Positions 60,673 to 64,000 of a stretch of DNA of 64,000 nucleotides are shown here, piece by piece. This DNA is from Glaciibacter superstes DSM 21135 (lineage in GTDB: Bacteria > Actinomycetota > Actinomycetes > Actinomycetales > Microbacteriaceae). The translations under genes were made by a program, and so were the position numbers. Each line of letters opens with the position of its first letter. The first letter of the stretch is position 1. The notes under the pieces are model-generated. The model ran no database searches. It was given only the letters and a program-made list of their open reading frames with translations, and had not been told where the DNA came from. The stretch spans positions 62,001 to 126,000 of the forward strand of contig NZ_ATWH01000004.1 of the NCBI RefSeq assembly GCF_000421145.1. Direction: 5' to 3'.

Positions 60673-61727
60673 GCGAGCAGAACAACACCGTCTCCGAGGG
60701 TGGCACCGCCACCGGATCCCCCGGCGCACCCGGTTCGAAGCCGGAGAACACCAGCGCGATCAGGAAACTGCTCGGCGGCTCTGTCGGTCGCAACCTCGGG
60801 CTGGTCATCGCCCTGGCCGTGCTGGTCGCCGTCGGCGCCCTCACCGCCGGCGACCGGTTCGCCAACATCGACAACTTCCTCACCATCATCCGTTTCGCCT
60901 CGATCATCGGCGTCATCAGCATCGGTGCGACTTTTGTCATCACGGCCGGTGGCATCGATCTCTCTGTCGGTTCGGTGATGGGCCTGGCCACGGTTGTCGC
61001 CAGCCTCACCGCGGTGCAGCTGGCCGCAACACAGAGCTCCTGGCTACTCATGGTGCTGGTCGCCCTCGCCGTCGGCGCCGGAGCCGGCTTCGTCAACGGA
61101 ATCGTCATCGCATACGGCAAGGTGGTCGCCTTCATGGCCACACTCGCCATGCTGGTCGGCGCACGTGGGCTCGCAGAGCTCATTTCCGGACGCCGCACCC
61201 AGATCGTCAACAACCAGGGGTTCCTCGACTTCACCAGGTCCGACTTCCTCGGCATCTCGATCCTCATCTGGATCTTCGCCATCGTCGCCGTCGCCGGTTG
61301 GTTCCTGCTGAACCGCACCACATTCGGGCGCCGCACCGTCGCCATCGGCGGCAACCTCGAGGCATCGCGCCTGGCCGGCATCAACGTCAAGCGACACCTC
61401 GTCTACATCTATGTGCTGGCCGGCCTCGCCTCCGGTATCGCTGCGATCATGATGCTGGGGCGCACCACAGCGGGCACCTCCACCCACGGCACTCTGTATG
61501 AGCTGGACGCGATCGCCGCCGTTGTCGTCGGTGGCACGCTCCTCATTGGCGGACGCGGCACGATCATGGGCACCGTGCTCGGTGTGCTGATCTTCAGCAC
61601 GTTGACGAACGTGTTCACACAGAACAACCTCGATACCTCTGTGCAGGCGGTCGCAAAGGGCCTGATCATCGTGGTCGCCGTACTCCTCCAGCAGCGCTTC
61701 GCCTCCCGCGGCGCCCGACGCACCTGA
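60669..61727 (+). CDS. Sugar ABC transporter permease (RbsC-like)
   Basis: 352 residues from a GTG overlapping the ATPase stop by 4 bp. A polar N-terminus of about 45 residues is followed by 8-10 membrane segments. ISIGATFVITAGGIDLSVGSVMGL and the loop GGNLEASRLAGINVKRHLVYIYVLAG are hallmarks of ribose/xylose-type permeases. It completes the importer with the ATPase and the divergent binding protein. Confidence 0.94.
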   Translation: MSEQNNTVSEGGTATGSPGAPGSKPENTSAIRKLLGGSVGRNLGLVIALAVLVAVGALTAGDRFANIDNFLTIIRFASIIGVISIGATFVITAGGIDLSVGSVMGLATVVASLTAVQLAATQSSWLLMVLVALAVGAGAGFVNGIVIAYGKVVAFMATLAMLVGARGLAELISGRRTQIVNNQGFLDFTRSDFLGISILIWIFAIVAVAGWFLLNRTTFGRRTVAIGGNLEASRLAGINVKRHLVYIYVLAGLASGIAAIMMLGRTTAGTSTHGTLYELDAIAAVVVGGTLLIGGRGTIMGTVLGVLIFSTLTNVFTQNNLDTSVQAVAKGLIIVVAVLLQQRFASRGARRT

Positions 61728-61791
61728 CGCACGCTTGGGATTGGCGCTCGTGACGGGCGCGTATGACAGACGCTGCTGACAGAATCGGCAC

Positions 61792-62511
61792 ATGCCATCA
61801 GAGACGTTCTCCCGATTTCCGGTTCTGCGGGTCGAGGAATATCCACAGTCGCACATGGACCGCACGACGTGGCCGGCGACTCTCGCGCCGGTGCGGCAAC
61901 TCCTCGACGATGGGCTCGATCTCGGGGCAGTGACGGTTCTCGTCGGCGACAACGGGGCAGGCAAATCCACCCTCGTCGAAGCCATCGCGACGTCGTTCGG
62001 CATGAATGCCGAAGGAGGGTCGACCGGCGCCATGAACCGAACCAGAAGTTCAGAGTCCGCCCTGGCGGATCATCTGCAGCTGGTCAGGGGAGCCGGTGCG
62101 TCCAAGCGCGGCTTCTTCCTCCGCGCCGAAACGATGCACGGCTTCTTCACCTACCTGGAGTCGATCGGAGACGAGGGGGTCTTCCACGAACGAAGTCATG
62201 GCGAATCGTTCCTTGACCTCGTGGCAGCCAGGTCGAAGGTGCGCGGGCTGTGGGTGCTCGACGAACCGGAGTCCGCGCTGTCGCTGCCGGGTTGCCTGGC
62301 GTTGATCGGGCTGCTCCGCGATCTTGTCGCTGCCGGATCCCAGCTCCTGCTGTCGACGCATTCTCCGATTCTTGCCGCATACCCAGGAGCCGACCTGTAC
62401 GAGGTCGGCGAGTGGGGTATTCGTTCCAGCGAGTACGACGACCTCGATCTGGTTCGCAATTGGCGTTCGTTCCTCGACTCCCCTGACCGGTTTCTCCGGC
62501 ACGTGGTGTGA
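61792..62511 (+). CDS. AAA-family ATP-binding protein (ABC/SMC-like ATPase)
   Basis: 239 residues. Walker A is VGDNGAGKST (about 52-61), Walker B reads GLWVLDEPESALSLPG, and the H-loop region LLLSTHSPIL follows. There are no membrane segments and the partner proteins are unknown. It resembles small stand-alone predicted ATPases of the AAA_21/AAA_23 kind, often near nucleases. It lies 88 bp ahead of the YqaJ-type nuclease gene on the same strand. Confidence 0.85.
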   Translation: MPSETFSRFPVLRVEEYPQSHMDRTTWPATLAPVRQLLDDGLDLGAVTVLVGDNGAGKSTLVEAIATSFGMNAEGGSTGAMNRTRSSESALADHLQLVRGAGASKRGFFLRAETMHGFFTYLESIGDEGVFHERSHGESFLDLVAARSKVRGLWVLDEPESALSLPGCLALIGLLRDLVAAGSQLLLSTHSPILAAYPGADLYEVGEWGIRSSEYDDLDLVRNWRSFLDSPDRFLRHVV

Positions 62512-62598
62512 GCTTCGTCGTCGGCTCGATCTGTTCCTGAATCGCCGCCGCGCGGGCCGGTGTTCGGCGGTGTCGCACCAAACGGGGACAATGGAGGG

Positions 62599-63324
62599 AT
62601 GACCGACACGATGCTCTCCCTCTTCGAGGTGGACGAGCATCCGTCGGCGGCCGTGGCTACTGCACCTGCCGCAGCTGCCGTGCTTGCACGGGCGGCGCAC
62701 ACCCTGCGCATCGTGGCCGACTCGACCGACAGGGTGGCGTGGCTGCGAGCGCGCAGCCAGGGCATCACGGCAACGGATGTCGCCAAGCTCGCGACCCTGA
62801 AATCAGTGCAGAACGCCGCACTCGACAAGTTGCACGGCAGCGGGTTCAGCGGCAATAGCTTCACCGACCACGGTCGCGCGCGGGAGCCGGAGATCGCCGC
62901 CTGGGTGCTCGCCAACCACGGCATCGAGCCCAGCACCAACCTGTTCCACGCCGCCGGGCAGCCGCGCCATCTTGCGACGCCGGACGGCGTGGTCGTGAGC
63001 ACCAGCGGTGAACTTCAGCTGGCTGAGATCAAGACCACCAGCAAACCCTGGCGCAGCATCCCGCGGTCATATCTGCGGCAGGTCTGGTGGCAGCAGTACG
63101 TGCTCGGCGCTGAGCGCACGCTGCTGGTCTGGGAAGAGCACCGCGACTTCGTGCCCGTCGGGGCAGAACCGGAGTGCCGCTGGATCGATCGCGACGAAGA
63201 TCAGATCGCCATTCTGGTCGGGTTCGCAGACCAGCTGCTGGAGATCCTCACCCGGCAGCGGGCCAGGGCGGCGAAGTATCCGCCAGACGACGATTACGAC
63301 TACTACGCGCCCGCCTACCGCTGA
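62599..63324 (+). CDS. YqaJ-type (lambda exonuclease-like) nuclease
   Basis: 241 residues; the ATG at 62599 is set by similarity, though GGAGGG directly abuts it, so the ATG at 62611 is possible. Nuclease residues of the PD-(D/E)xK fold are visible: E in HGRAREPEIAAW, D in TPDGVV and E-x-K in LAEIKTT, then RQVWWQQYVLGA. YqaJ proteins are phage-type recombination exonucleases, but no phage genes or recombinase (RecT/Bet) are here, so this is an orphan, chromosomal form. The role in repair is inferred. Confidence 0.82.
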   Translation: MTDTMLSLFEVDEHPSAAVATAPAAAAVLARAAHTLRIVADSTDRVAWLRARSQGITATDVAKLATLKSVQNAALDKLHGSGFSGNSFTDHGRAREPEIAAWVLANHGIEPSTNLFHAAGQPRHLATPDGVVVSTSGELQLAEIKTTSKPWRSIPRSYLRQVWWQQYVLGAERTLLVWEEHRDFVPVGAEPECRWIDRDEDQIAILVGFADQLLEILTRQRARAAKYPPDDDYDYYAPAYR

Positions 63325-63388
63325 CCTGGTGCCGCACGCTCGACCCGCTCCGCGGCCAGCGCGTTCACGAGGCCGCGCGTTCAATAGG

Positions 63389-63422
63389 CCACCGTTTTCA
63401 ATAAGCAACCGTTTTCAATAAG
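63389..63422. repeat. Tandem duplication, 2 x 17 bp
   Basis: The unit GTTTTCAATAAGCAACC is repeated head to tail and includes the stop codon of the NAD(P)-binding protein gene in the second copy. It is another short duplication at a gene end. Confidence 0.85.
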
Positions 63423-64000
63423 CAACCGTGAAGTGGCGCCCACCATCGTGGGGCAGTTCAATCTCATCCACCACGGCGAGCGCGAGGTCTTCGGCCGATA
63501 TGCGCGACACCCCGTGCGCATCGACGAGCAATTCGGTTCCTCCGCGTCGATAACGGCCGGTGCGCGTACCGGGCTCGAAGAGCGCGGGCGGGCTCAGGTA
63601 CGTCCAGTTTGCGCCGTGTGCGGCGCAGGCGGCGAGCTGGTCGATGCTTGCCTGGGCGCTCGCGCGCCACCGGTTCGAAACGAAGCGCGAATCGTCGATC
63701 ACGAGCCGGGATGGGCTGTCTGGGCTTCGCAATGGCCCCGCACCGCCGATCACGATGACGCGCCGCCCTGACGCCAGGCCCGAATCAAGCACTCGGGACA
63801 CCACAGCGCCCACATCGCTCTCGCCGCCTGTGGCCGGCCTGGTGGCCAGAACGATCACCTCGTTGGCTTCCGCGATGCGGGCCATGGCCTCCACGTCGGT
63901 GGCATCGGCGCTGGCCAACGTGACGCCGACGAGTTGTTCGGCGATGGGGCATCTCGAGCGCGAGAACCCCGACACCCGATGCCCTCGACGGGCCGCTTCG
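63415..64000 (-). CDS. NAD(P)-binding protein, NmrA/epimerase-like (N-terminus outside window)
   Basis: 195 residues are visible and the frame is open to the right edge (EAARRGHRVSGFSRS precedes the first in-frame GTG at 63975), so the start lies outside. RRVIVIGGAGPLRS, SIDQLAACAAHGANWTYLSPPALFEPG and the C-terminal ISAEDLALAVVDEIE match NAD(P)-binding proteins of the atypical SDR type. The expected N-terminal G-x-x-G-x-x-G is beyond the window. Substrate unknown. Confidence 0.8.
   Translation of the reverse strand, partial: EAARRGHRVSGFSRSRCPIAEQLVGVTLASADATDVEAMARIAEANEVIVLATRPATGGESDVGAVVSRVLDSGLASGRRVIVIGGAGPLRSPDSPSRLVIDDSRFVSNRWRASAQASIDQLAACAAHGANWTYLSPPALFEPGTRTGRYRRGGTELLVDAHGVSRISAEDLALAVVDEIELPHDGGRHFTVAY

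Overview
The window is chromosomal DNA of a high-GC actinobacterium, most likely a member of Microbacteriaceae. The supporting signs are very G/C-rich third codon positions, MarR/IclR/ROK regulators, sugar ABC importers without their own ATPase, a complete actinobacterial pca operon with a fused pcaL, and frequent use of the word GGCATCCG/CGGATGCC. No replication origin, rRNA operon, complete tRNA or CRISPR array was seen.

Layout. 1-20 kb is ordinary host DNA: a LuxR-type ATPase regulator (runs off the left edge), an AglEFG-like sugar importer with a LacI-type operator, an MFS/MarR pair, rplJ-rplL with an attenuator-like leader, a VapBC-type toxin-antitoxin pair, a 598-aa protein of unknown function, a DHA2 efflux pump with its MarR gene, an OmpR-type two-component system, a hydrolase and a broken FtsX permease. 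About 19.6-20.1 kb is a scrapyard of insertion-sequence pieces.

20.3-43.7 kb is a visibly more A/T-rich catabolic island with 19 genes: a 3-hydroxybenzoate 4-monooxygenase (MobA-like) with a MarR regulator, an old-yellow-enzyme-type reductase, a ketosteroid-dehydrogenase-like flavoprotein, a full Opp/Dpp-type importer, alcohol and aldehyde dehydrogenases, two IclR regulators, an SRPBCC protein, an MFS exporter, a 4,5-dihydroxyphthalate-decarboxylase-like protein, two SDRs and a CrtI-like flavin oxidoreductase. 43.7-44.9 kb is a second scrapyard (IS21 istA/istB pieces and IS3 ends). The island nearly lacks the GGCATCCG word: I found 2 copies, against 26 in the flanks.

44.9-54.1 kb holds a complete protocatechuate branch of the beta-ketoadipate pathway, all on the minus strand: iclR-pobA-pcaH-pcaG-pcaB-pcaL-pcaI-pcaJ-pcaF. 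PobA (from 4-hydroxybenzoate) and the island's MobA (from 3-hydroxybenzoate) both make protocatechuate. The Pca enzymes then take it to succinyl-CoA and acetyl-CoA, so the island looks like an upper pathway parked beside the lower pathway it feeds. Its starting substrate is unknown.

54.2-61.7 kb is a sugar or polyol locus: ROK regulator, sugar-phosphate isomerase/epimerase-like protein, Gfo/Idh/MocA dehydrogenase, ribose-type binding protein, and a divergent ATPase-permease pair. 61.8-64 kb has a small AAA ATPase, a YqaJ-type nuclease and the C-terminal part of an NAD(P)-binding protein that runs off the right edge. Short tandem duplications (14-21 bp, 2-7 copies) recur at gene ends and junctions in the host DNA.
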